From the NCBI GenBank assembly GCA_001778455.1, contig MFGX01000056.1:5922-17630 (forward strand): DNA of 11,709 nt, written 5' to 3'. Made by a program: the position numbers and the translations under genes. The DNA is from Candidatus Fraserbacteria bacterium RBG_16_55_9 (GTDB taxonomy: Bacteria > Bipolaricaulota > Bipolaricaulia > RBG-16-55-9). Shown here piece by piece: positions 1 to 6,842 of the stretch (positions are counted from its first letter, which is position 1; each line of letters begins with the position of its first letter). The notes beneath the pieces were generated by a model. It was not told the DNA's origin. It saw only the letters and a list, made by a program, of their open reading frames with translations, and made no database searches.

Positions 1-2662
1 TGGCGCGTCCGTCCAGACGTGTCTCCACCTGACGATAGACATGTACTTCTGAAAGAGTTGCCTCTGTTTGATAGAGAAGCAGCTCATACTCCGCCGTTGC
101 CTCTTCCCCCACCCAGAGTGCGTCTTGGGAGGTGCCGAGCGAGGTGATCCGGCGATCACGGGTTTCGCCGATTCGTCCGCGTTCCACGCTATAGAGCCCG
201 TGAGGGGTGCCGTACCATAGATCACTCCCTTGGGGAGCCACAGCATGGACGGCTTGACCTGCCACCGGCCAGCCCAGGCCTTGGTCACCTTCCAGGGTGC
301 GCACACCCCAAGACGTCGCCGCGTAGACCACGTCGCCATCCGTTGCCAGATCGTAAATCCGCGCATGATCGAGATCCTCTACGGTTTGAAAGGCCTCCGC
401 CTCAGGATCCAGAATCATCAATCCTTGATCGGTGCCCACATAGATCCTGCCCTGCGAGGAAGCCAACTGAAGCTCTCTGTCACTTAGCATCTCCGAATGC
501 TCGCCCTTCTTGTAGACATGCCAATTCTTCTTGTCAGAAAGCCCATTGAGAGGAGCTCTTGCCAATCCCTTGTCTGTACCTACCCAGAGCGTGTTTCCGT
601 CAATGAGCACGGCATATGCCGTACTGCTCGGAAGGCCATCTTGCTGCGTGAAGTTCGTCCAATTGGATCTTCGGGCGAAACTGGCTAGAGGATCACCGGG
701 ATCGAGCTTTAGCTGTGAGATCCCCCCAGACGTGGCAAAAACCAGCTGTCCGGGTGCCACAGCGATATCGTACACGGTAAACCCGGCCAATCCCTCAAAG
801 ATGCCATAGGCGTACCAGCTGTGTCCATCGTAGATTTGCAGGCCGTTCCGATGGCCGAAGAGGGTCAGCGTTCGACCATCGTGCTCTAGAGAGCGGATTA
901 CGTAGATTTGATTGGGCAAGTTGACGCGGAGGTTGTCATCCGGGGGAAAGCGATTGATGGTGATCCCGAAGTCGAAGTCACCTTGCAGCACCTCCCCATC
1001 CAGTTGACCGCTCATGCCCAGCATGGTGTGCGCGTTGGGCATCGTTCGTAGGGTCTCTGGGTTGGCATCGGGTCTAGGAGAATCATAGACGTTGAGAAGA
1101 TCAAGATTAAGTTTCAGGTTTTCAAAGGGAACATACGTAAGTGTTACGCCTTGGAAACTCTGGCCGTAATCGCTGCCCCCGCCTAGCCCTCCACGGGCGA
1201 TCTCGTACTCGATGCGCAACACATCGTCACTACCAATCTGTTTGAGCAGGATGAGAAAGCCGACTTCATACTCGATGAGATAATCCGCGTTTGGCTGAAG
1301 CAATTGACCGTTGAGATAGATCTTCTCGCTTCCCTGGAGTATGGATAACCCTAGGACATACGTGCCGGAGCCGGATTGATACGAGTACATTACGCGTACC
1401 GCGCTCTCGCGGTTCTTAAAGAATTCTGCGGGGAAATCGAATTCGATGATTCCCACGCTTGCATAGACTTTGTATTCATAGTCAACCAACTTTGGATCGA
1501 AGATGTCCATGAAATCATGGTCCACCTTCACTTCGACCCGTACGGTATCTTCTTCAATGTCCTGATGCCCGAGCGCATAGAAACGCTGATGGGCGCTCTC
1601 TTTGGCTTGTAGGGAGAGAGAGTCGATTCTTAGCTCCACAAAATCGCTCAGGCGCTCCAGAAACCCACGTTCGTACTCCGTGCCTTCGCTGAGAGGGTAG
1701 TCTTTGCGATCCTCTCCAGTGAGGCCCTGAGCCTTGTTGTAATCATCGATGTACTCGCGGAGGCGATCGCGAAGAAGGGTCGAAAATTCGCTTCGTAGCG
1801 CCAGGAAGTACTCTTCTCCTGAGGGGATGACGGTGTATACGTTGGAATCAAGCTCGCGCTCTGGTTCATCCTGGATGGCGTTGAACAGATATCCTAGCCC
1901 ATAGCTCGATAGCAGCTCCTCGAGGTGGGAATCCGACGGGAACGAAAGATCCACTTCCGTAAATCCTTCTACGTAGGTTTTCCCCAGTGAAAAGTATTGT
2001 AAGCCCTTCAAGTTTTTCAGATACGCTTCATCCAGCACAGGCTGGTTTTCCGGGTGGGAGGCGAAGGTGGTTTCTTCTTCTGCGGTATTGCCGCGAAATG
2101 TGCGCGACTGGACAATCCCTGAGACTTGTGAGTAGATAGCGCTTACTGTCACACGGTCATTGGGTTGCCAGTTGACCCGAAATCCCTTGAGCAGCCGTGA
2201 GGAAGAAGCAAAAGGGCTACCGGGTCTACCCATGGGGAAATCTCCAAACTCAGCACTCCAGTTCTCAGCCTGCCAGAGCATATGCAGCGACTGAAGGAAC
2301 TCGGGCTGATCGTTGTCGAGATGAGCCGTGAGCGCCAGAAGACCCGCAAGGGGGCGCTCCACCGACACAGAGATGTTCGCATCCAAGGTGAGGGACTGTG
2401 AGAAGAAGAGCCCGGAAGAGTACGTCTTTTGCGCAAGGCCTTGAGCGTCACCCAGGCCATAGCGTAAGAGCCACCCCACCTCACCGGAGACTTCGTACGA
2501 GGGACTCTGAGTTCGCTCAGGAGCTTCCAGTGAGGGTGTCTGAACGAGATCGGGAGGCTGAGCGGATGCCCCGAGGGCAAGCTCACAGCAGAAGAGGCCC
2601 AGGAAGATCAACAATCGGACCCAAATGGAGTTCGCTATCGCTAAGAGAGTGGTTCGAATCAT
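1..2662 (-). CDS. Large exported protein with SprA-like segment and seven-repeat beta-propeller (C-terminus outside window)
   Basis: One minus-strand frame is open from ATG at 2662 to the window edge: 887 codons without a stop, the 3' end lying outside. Residues 1-34 look like a signal peptide: MIRTT, a hydrophobic core around LLIFLGLFCCELALG, then ASA|Q as cleavage site. Residues about 440-490 hold GSEKIYLNGQLL, then DYLIEYEVGFLIL, a signature seen in SprA-like and other large surface proteins. From about 585 to 880 come seven repeats of roughly 40 residues with cores such as LWVGTDKGLARA, IYVGTDQGLMIL, VVYAATSWGVRTL and LWYGTPHGLYSV, as in two-component-regulator propeller (Reg_prop) repeats. 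This suggests an envelope or surface protein whose propeller could bind a ligand or partner; function is unknown. ATG 2662 has no Shine-Dalgarno. An in-frame TTG at 2704 is possible but would sit inside the proposed promoter. Frame is sure, family assignment moderate. Confidence 0.8.
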   Translation of the reverse strand, partial: MIRTTLLAIANSIWVRLLIFLGLFCCELALGASAQPPDLVQTPSLEAPERTQSPSYEVSGEVGWLLRYGLGDAQGLAQKTYSSGLFFSQSLTLDANISVSVERPLAGLLALTAHLDNDQPEFLQSLHMLWQAENWSAEFGDFPMGRPGSPFASSSRLLKGFRVNWQPNDRVTVSAIYSQVSGIVQSRTFRGNTAEEETTFASHPENQPVLDEAYLKNLKGLQYFSLGKTYVEGFTEVDLSFPSDSHLEELLSSYGLGYLFNAIQDEPERELDSNVYTVIPSGEEYFLALRSEFSTLLRDRLREYIDDYNKAQGLTGEDRKDYPLSEGTEYERGFLERLSDFVELRIDSLSLQAKESAHQRFYALGHQDIEEDTVRVEVKVDHDFMDIFDPKLVDYEYKVYASVGIIEFDFPAEFFKNRESAVRVMYSYQSGSGTYVLGLSILQGSEKIYLNGQLLQPNADYLIEYEVGFLILLKQIGSDDVLRIEYEIARGGLGGGSDYGQSFQGVTLTYVPFENLKLNLDLLNVYDSPRPDANPETLRTMPNAHTMLGMSGQLDGEVLQGDFDFGITINRFPPDDNLRVNLPNQIYVIRSLEHDGRTLTLFGHRNGLQIYDGHSWYAYGIFEGLAGFTVYDIAVAPGQLVFATSGGISQLKLDPGDPLASFARRSNWTNFTQQDGLPSSTAYAVLIDGNTLWVGTDKGLARAPLNGLSDKKNWHVYKKGEHSEMLSDRELQLASSQGRIYVGTDQGLMILDPEAEAFQTVEDLDHARIYDLATDGDVVYAATSWGVRTLEGDQGLGWPVAGQAVHAVAPQGSDLWYGTPHGLYSVERGRIGETRDRRITSLGTSQDALWVGEEATAEYELLLYQTEATLSEVHVYRQVETRLDGRA

Positions 2663-2674
2663 GGTACTGAAGGC

Positions 2675-2704
2675 ATGATACCAGAGGTATCGACAGGTTG
2701 CCAA
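2675..2704 (-). promoter_or_regulatory. Possible minus-strand promoter for the propeller gene, interleaved with the serA-like promoter
   Basis: On the minus strand, TTGGCA (2704-2699) is followed after 18 bases by TATCAT (2680-2675), with TG one base before the -10 box (extended -10). The expected transcription start would be near 2668, only about six bases before the ATG at 2662. The match is moderate and the -35 lies within the spacer of the divergent promoter. Confidence 0.35.
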
Positions 2705-2718
2705 GCAGGGTGTATATT
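2690..2718 (+). promoter_or_regulatory. Sigma70-type promoter of the serA-like gene
   Basis: TCGACA (2690-2695, five of six to consensus) is followed after 17 bases by TATATT (2713-2718, five of six). Predicted transcription begins near 2725, giving a leader of about 27 bases that contains the Shine-Dalgarno. This promoter argues against the in-frame TTG at 2698, which falls inside its spacer. Confidence 0.6.
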
Positions 2719-2738
2719 GTAGATGGGTTGAACTCATC

Positions 2739-2744
2739 AAGGAG
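2739..2744 (+). promoter_or_regulatory. Ribosome binding site deciding the serA-like start
   Basis: AAGGAG ends seven bases before ATG 2752, whereas the in-frame TTG at 2698 has no such motif. Homology also begins at MGVHKVLISDS. Confidence 0.8.
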
Positions 2745-2751
2745 AAACAAC

Positions 2752-3651
2752 ATGGGGGTTCATAAGGTTCTCATCAGCGACTCATTGCACCCGGATGCGA
2801 TTGCCTGGCTAAAATCCCAACCTGGAGTCGAAGTGAACGTAGCGCCCAAGATCTCCCGCGAAGAGTTGCTCGAGATCATCGGTGGATTCGATGCCCTCAT
2901 CGTCCGTGGCCGAACACAAGTTGGGGCAGAGGAGATTCAGCGTGGGCAGCGGCTTCGAGTGATCGGTCGCGCGGGCACAGGTTTAGACAACATCAATGTG
3001 AAAGCTGCTCAGGAAGAGAATGTTCTTGTGCTCAATGCACCGGGCGCCAACGCCAATGCCGTAGCCGAGCTCACGATCGGCTTGATGCTCTCTCTTGCGC
3101 GGCACTTGCCTGAGGCGTTCGCCTCACGCGAGAAGCTCCAAGGCTATGGCTGGGAGCTGGAGGGAAAGAGACTGGGCATCGTGGGGTTGGGGCGGATTGG
3201 CAGTCGAGTGGCGCACCTGGCTTCCGCGTTCGGGATGCAACTGATCGCACATGAACCTGACCCCAACGCCGGGCCGACGGATCTACTGATCCAGCGTGTG
3301 GATCTTATGGCTCTGCTTCGCGAGAGTGAAGTAATCACACTCCACGTGCCGCTCATCGATCAGACCCGGCACTTGCTTGGTGTGAATGCACTTCATCAAG
3401 TGCATAAGGGCGTAATGATCGTGAACACCGCACGCGCGGAGATCGTGGATGAAGCTTCCCTTCTGGCAGCGCTGGATGAAGAGAACGTGTCGGGCTACGC
3501 AGCCGATGTCGTCAAAGACGAGCGGCTCACCCGTCACTCCCGAGTGGTTCTTACGCCTCACATTGGGGCTCAGACCGAAGAAGCGCAGCGACGGGCTGGC
3601 TTAGAGATCGTCCAGAGGGTGGCCGCGGCACTACGCGCCATGCCTGGATGA
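2752..3651 (+). CDS. SerA-like D-2-hydroxyacid dehydrogenase (short phosphoglycerate dehydrogenase type)
   Basis: NAD-dependent oxidoreductase of the D-isomer-specific 2-hydroxyacid dehydrogenase family, 299 residues from ATG 2752. The closest pattern is 3-phosphoglycerate dehydrogenase, the first step of serine synthesis: VRGRTQV near residue 51, GRAGTGLDNIN at 72-82 and NAPGANANAVAELTIG at 95-110. The Rossmann motif is GLGRIG at 145-150, and the acidic E168 after the second strand fits NAD rather than NADP. The family's catalytic triad can be placed at R228 (NTAR), E257 (KDER) and H270 (TPHIGA). It has only the catalytic and nucleotide domains; no ACT or intervening domain follows, so serine feedback through an ACT domain is not expected. 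The usual NTARGG loop reads NTARAE. No serB or serC is nearby, so another 2-hydroxyacid substrate is possible. The 54-base gap to ftsH has no clear terminator, so some read-through is plausible. Confidence 0.88.
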   Translation: MGVHKVLISDSLHPDAIAWLKSQPGVEVNVAPKISREELLEIIGGFDALIVRGRTQVGAEEIQRGQRLRVIGRAGTGLDNINVKAAQEENVLVLNAPGANANAVAELTIGLMLSLARHLPEAFASREKLQGYGWELEGKRLGIVGLGRIGSRVAHLASAFGMQLIAHEPDPNAGPTDLLIQRVDLMALLRESEVITLHVPLIDQTRHLLGVNALHQVHKGVMIVNTARAEIVDEASLLAALDEENVSGYAADVVKDERLTRHSRVVLTPHIGAQTEEAQRRAGLEIVQRVAAALRAMPG

Positions 3652-3667
3652 GACAGATGATTTTCGA

Positions 3668-3673
3668 TACAAT
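3668..3673 (+). promoter_or_regulatory. Possible -10 box for ftsH-dxr
   Basis: TACAAT matches the -10 consensus in five of six positions and lies 32 bases before the ftsH start. The -35 position (about 3645-3650, TGGATG) is poor, so this is a weak candidate and ftsH may also be read from the upstream gene's promoter. Confidence 0.3.
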
Positions 3674-3686
3674 ACAAGCAATCGAA

Positions 3687-3696
3687 AGGAAGAGGA
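3687..3696 (+). promoter_or_regulatory. Ribosome binding site of ftsH
   Basis: The purine run AGGAAGAGGA ends nine bases before GTG 3706 and supports that non-ATG start. The predicted N-terminus from it has the short cytoplasmic stretch expected before the first FtsH membrane segment. Confidence 0.6.
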
Positions 3697-3705
3697 CCGA
3701 CCGCA

Positions 3706-5583
3706 GTGAACGGCAAGTTCAACCCTGAAGAGGAGCAGCGTCGCAGAAGCCGCAACTTTCGTACCATTGTGCTTCTGATCATCGCTGGAGTCTTTGTTGT
3801 TGTGCTCTTTCAGTCGCTTCGTACGCCAACTCCTGGCGAGACCAGAACGTACAGCGATTTCATCAACGATGTGGAAGCAAACAGAGTTAAGGAAGTAATC
3901 CTCCGCGGGTCACAGATCACTTGGGCCATTGAGGGCCAAGATAGAAAGTATTCCACGTATGCCTGGCCAGATGACCCACAGCTCATTCAGCTACTCCGGC
4001 AGCAACCGGGAGTGGCCGTGAAAGTCGAGCCAGAGCAAGATTTTTCGATGTTCTGGACGATCTTGATCTATCTCTTGCCCCTGCTCTTCTTTGGGATGCT
4101 CTGGTACCTCATGATCCGGCGGATGCAGGGCGAAGGGACCAGCGCATTCTCGTTTGGCCGCAGCCAAGCGCGCGTCTTCAACAAAGAATATTCCAAAATC
4201 ACATTCGCTGACGTTGCGGGAATTGACGAAGTGAAGGAAGAGGTTCAAGAGATTGTAGAGTATTTGAAAGACCCACAGAAGTTCGTACGCTTGGGGGCCC
4301 AGATCCCTCGCGGCGTTCTCCTGGTAGGCGCACCGGGTACGGGAAAGACCCTCTTGGCACGGGCGATTGCGGGCGAGGCCGATGTGCCCTTCTTCTCCAT
4401 CTCAGGAAGCGACTTTGTCGAGATGTTCGTGGGCGTGGGGGCAGCCCGTGTACGTGACCTCTTTCGGCGAGCCAAGGACGAAACCAAGGGCAAGAAGAGT
4501 GCAATTGTCTTCATCGACGAGATCGACGCTGTAGGCCGCAAACGAGGTGCCGGCATCGGCGGCGGGCACGACGAGCGCGAGCAGACGCTCAATCAACTCC
4601 TCTCAGAGATGGACGGCTTCGAGAAGAACGAGCACGTGATCATCTTAGCAGCCACCAATCGACCGGATATTCTGGATCCTGCGCTGCTTCGACCCGGAAG
4701 ATTCGATCGCAAGATCACAGTCCCGCCTCCGGATATCAAGGGCCGGGAGGCCATTCTCAAGGTGCATGTCCAGAACAAGAAGCTTACGCCCGACGTGGAT
4801 TTGGCCATCTTGGCGCGTCGTACGCCAGGATTCGTTGGGGCGGACCTGGAGAATTTATGTAACGAGGGGGCACTCTTGGCGGCTCGACGCGACAAGAACT
4901 CCATCGACATGAAGGATTTTGAAGATGCCATCGACCGGGTCATCGCTGGCATCGAACGCAAGGGACGGCTGATTAGCGAAGACGAGAAAGTGAAGATTGC
5001 TTATCACGAAGCAGGTCATGCGCTCGTCGGAAAACTCCTGCCGAAGGCTGATCCCATCCATCGCATCTCCATCGTGCCCCGAGGCGAAGCCTTGGGATAC
5101 ACGCTCCAGTTCCCCCTACAGGACAAGTACCTCTATTCGAAAGAGGAGTTGCTCGATCGCTTGACGAGCATAATGGGCGGTCGCGCAGCCGAAGAGATCA
5201 TCTTCCACGAGCTCACCACGGGAGCCTATGATGATCTCAAGAAGTCCACCGAGATCGCCAAGCGGATGGTCGTAAGCTACGGGATGAGCGAGCGAATTGG
5301 CCCGATCAACCTTGGCCGCGAGGATGGAAACGTCTTCCTCGGGCAAGATCTGATCTTAAGTCGCGAGCACAGCGAGAAGATGTCCTCATTGGTTGATGAG
5401 GAGATCAAGGCGATCATTGAGCACTGCTATCTGAGGGCTAAGAACCTGCTCAGCCAGCACAAAGAGACCCTCCAAAGGCTGGCGAATAAGCTCCTCGAAG
5501 TGGAAGTCTTAGAGGGCGAAAAACTGGATCAACTCCTCAAGGAAGGCGCTCCCCAAGCTGCTGTAAGCCCCACCTCCCTCTGA
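3706..5583 (+). CDS. ftsH: ATP-dependent zinc metalloprotease FtsH
   Basis: Membrane-anchored AAA+ protease that unfolds and degrades damaged membrane proteins and selected cytoplasmic regulators; family members are hexamers. The 625 residues match the usual length. Membrane segments lie at about 20-37 and 115-137, enclosing the small periplasmic domain. The AAA module has Walker A GAPGTGKT (208-215), pore loop FVGVG (241-245), Walker B IVFIDEID (267-274) and the second region of homology NRPDILDPALLRPGRFDR (318-335). The zinc site is HEAGH (434-438), with D510 in GAYDDL as the likely third ligand. All key residues are intact. Start is GTG 3706, backed by a purine-rich ribosome site. dxr begins 13 bases after the stop, so the two are probably co-transcribed. 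In E. coli FtsH degrades LpxC; nothing here shows a specific substrate. The assignment is secure. Confidence 0.98.
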   Translation: MNGKFNPEEEQRRRSRNFRTIVLLIIAGVFVVVLFQSLRTPTPGETRTYSDFINDVEANRVKEVILRGSQITWAIEGQDRKYSTYAWPDDPQLIQLLRQQPGVAVKVEPEQDFSMFWTILIYLLPLLFFGMLWYLMIRRMQGEGTSAFSFGRSQARVFNKEYSKITFADVAGIDEVKEEVQEIVEYLKDPQKFVRLGAQIPRGVLLVGAPGTGKTLLARAIAGEADVPFFSISGSDFVEMFVGVGAARVRDLFRRAKDETKGKKSAIVFIDEIDAVGRKRGAGIGGGHDEREQTLNQLLSEMDGFEKNEHVIILAATNRPDILDPALLRPGRFDRKITVPPPDIKGREAILKVHVQNKKLTPDVDLAILARRTPGFVGADLENLCNEGALLAARRDKNSIDMKDFEDAIDRVIAGIERKGRLISEDEKVKIAYHEAGHALVGKLLPKADPIHRISIVPRGEALGYTLQFPLQDKYLYSKEELLDRLTSIMGGRAAEEIIFHELTTGAYDDLKKSTEIAKRMVVSYGMSERIGPINLGREDGNVFLGQDLILSREHSEKMSSLVDEEIKAIIEHCYLRAKNLLSQHKETLQRLANKLLEVEVLEGEKLDQLLKEGAPQAAVSPTSL

Positions 5584-5596
5584 ACTCGACGGATCC

Positions 5597-6754
5597 ATGA
5601 TCAAGCGGGTTACTATACTGGGTGCTACAGGCTCCATCGGGACCCAAACGCTGGATGTGATCCGAACTTTCAACAAAGAAGAGCCCCGCTTTGCCGTAGT
5701 CGCGTTGGCAGCGGGCGAGAATCACTCTCTTCTCAGCCAACAGATTTCTGAGTTCAGGCCTAAGTGGGTTTCCCTCAAGCATGAACGTGATCTTGAAGCG
5801 CTCCGGCACCAACTTGGCTCTCTAGCCCACGGGATCGAGTTCATTGCAGGTGAAGAGGGTCTTCAAGTTCTCGCCGCGCAGTCAGATGCGGATCTGGTCG
5901 TCAATGGACTGGTTGGTGCTGTGGGCTTGATACCCACTCTCACTGCATTGCGTGCAGGGATCGATGTGGCGCTTGCCAACAAAGAATCTCTCGTGATCGG
6001 CGGACACTTAGTTAGAGATGCGCTAGAGCAGGGTGGAGCAAAGCTCATCCCGGTAGACAGCGAACACAACGCGCTCTTTCAGTTCTTCAAGAGCTGTTCC
6101 ACGGAAGAAATCTCGCGAGTTGTACTTACGGCATCGGGAGGGGCGCTGCGCGACTGGCCGCTAGATAAGCTTGACAACGTGACTTCTCAAGATGTGCTCA
6201 AGCACCCGACATGGCAGATGGGCAAGAGAATCACCGTCGACTCGGCCACTCTTGTGAATAAAGCCTTTGAGGTGATCGAAGCCCATTGGCTCTTTGATTT
6301 TTCGTTTGAGCGTCTTGACGTCGTGATTCATCCACAGAGCGTTGTGCACGGGATTGTGGAATTATGCGATGGGTCCGTGTTGGCTCATTGGGGTGCACCG
6401 GACATGCGTGGGCCGATTCAGTATGCGCTAAGCTATCCTGAACGCTCTTGTACTCCCTATGGAAAGTTAGATTGGAGTTCTCTTCGACTGGAGTTCTGCT
6501 CACTGGATAAGAGACGTTATCCAGCTTTCGAGATTGTCGTGGAGGCTGGTCGTAAGGGGGGGGCATTTCCGGCTGTGGCTAATGCAGCCGACGAGGTGGC
6601 TGTTCAGCGATTCCTGAAGGGAGAAATCCCATTTACACGCATTCCGGAAATCTTGAAGGCAGCCCTAGAGGCTCACAAGTCCGTAGTGCGTCCCGTTCTG
6701 GAAGCGATTCTGGAAGCGGATCGCTGGGCGAGGGAGTACGCGCGCCATGTGTAA
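5597..6754 (+). CDS. dxr: 1-deoxy-D-xylulose 5-phosphate reductoisomerase
   Basis: Second enzyme of the MEP isoprenoid pathway: rearranges and reduces 1-deoxy-D-xylulose 5-phosphate to 2-C-methyl-D-erythritol 4-phosphate using NADPH and a divalent metal, in the cytoplasm; the target of fosmidomycin. The 385 residues are near the usual length. Visible marks are the NADPH motif GATGSIG (9-15), ANKESLV (127-133), metal ligands D154 and E156 in PVDSEHNA with E225 in NKAFEVIEA, H203 in HPTWQMG, and FPAVANAADEVAV near 324-336 (family: FN-AAN-E). The phosphate-binding TASGGPF loop reads TASGGALRD, a modest deviation. The start is ATG 5597, with only a GGA four bases upstream, so translation may be coupled to ftsH 13 bases before. 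The MEP partners often beside it (cdsA, rseP, ispG) are absent. A run of eight G lies in codons 320-323. Confidence 0.97.
   Translation: MIKRVTILGATGSIGTQTLDVIRTFNKEEPRFAVVALAAGENHSLLSQQISEFRPKWVSLKHERDLEALRHQLGSLAHGIEFIAGEEGLQVLAAQSDADLVVNGLVGAVGLIPTLTALRAGIDVALANKESLVIGGHLVRDALEQGGAKLIPVDSEHNALFQFFKSCSTEEISRVVLTASGGALRDWPLDKLDNVTSQDVLKHPTWQMGKRITVDSATLVNKAFEVIEAHWLFDFSFERLDVVIHPQSVVHGIVELCDGSVLAHWGAPDMRGPIQYALSYPERSCTPYGKLDWSSLRLEFCSLDKRRYPAFEIVVEAGRKGGAFPAVANAADEVAVQRFLKGEIPFTRIPEILKAALEAHKSVVRPVLEAILEADRWAREYARHV
6556..6563 (+). repeat. Run of eight G inside dxr
   Basis: Eight consecutive G span the codons for Lys-Gly-Gly-Ala (residues 320-323). The reading frame is intact as given. A one-base slip here would remove the last sixty or so residues of Dxr. 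Confidence 0.95.
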
Positions 6755-6794
6755 TTGATCGGTGACACGCGTCATGGATTTGGCATAAGCCTTT

Positions 6795-6803
6795 TGTTAT
6801 ATT
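6795..6803 (+). promoter_or_regulatory. Possible distal extended -10 promoter of the cytochrome gene
   Basis: TG at 6795-6796, one base, then TATATT at 6798-6803 forms an extended -10 element with no good -35 at 17 bases. A start near 6810 would give a leader of about 33 bases without a Shine-Dalgarno. A TTGGCA at 6780-6785 is only 12 bases upstream and too close to pair with it. Confidence 0.35.
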
Positions 6804-6831
6804 GTCACGCTGAGCCTCACTCGGGTATAAC
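6802..6831 (+). promoter_or_regulatory. Proximal sigma70-type promoter of the cytochrome gene, nearly leaderless
   Basis: TTGTCA (6802-6807, five of six) is followed after 18 bases by TATAAC (6826-6831, five of six). Transcription would begin about five bases before ATG 6843. The spacer contains a small palindrome, TGAG-C-CTCA (6811-6819), that could be an operator but is short enough to be chance. Confidence 0.45.
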
Positions 6832-6842
6832 TACAGAACAAC

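Noticed and set aside
2149..2586. Minus-strand open frame of 145 codons
   Set aside because: It lies in another frame of the large propeller gene, has Ser/Arg/Pro-rich composition typical of an alternate-frame shadow, and lacks any family motif.
2698..2751. N-terminal extension of the serA-like protein from TTG 2698
   Set aside because: The extension overlaps the promoter, has no Shine-Dalgarno, and the family match begins at ATG 2752, which has a good AAGGAG.
4199..4592. Long minus-strand frames opposite ftsH
   Set aside because: They are antisense to the highly conserved AAA module, and their Arg/Pro/Ser-rich composition reflects the opposite strand's codons.
6762..6773. Inverted repeat TGAC-acgc-GTCA after dxr as operator or terminator
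   Set aside because: The arms are only four bases and no T-run follows, so it may well be chance.
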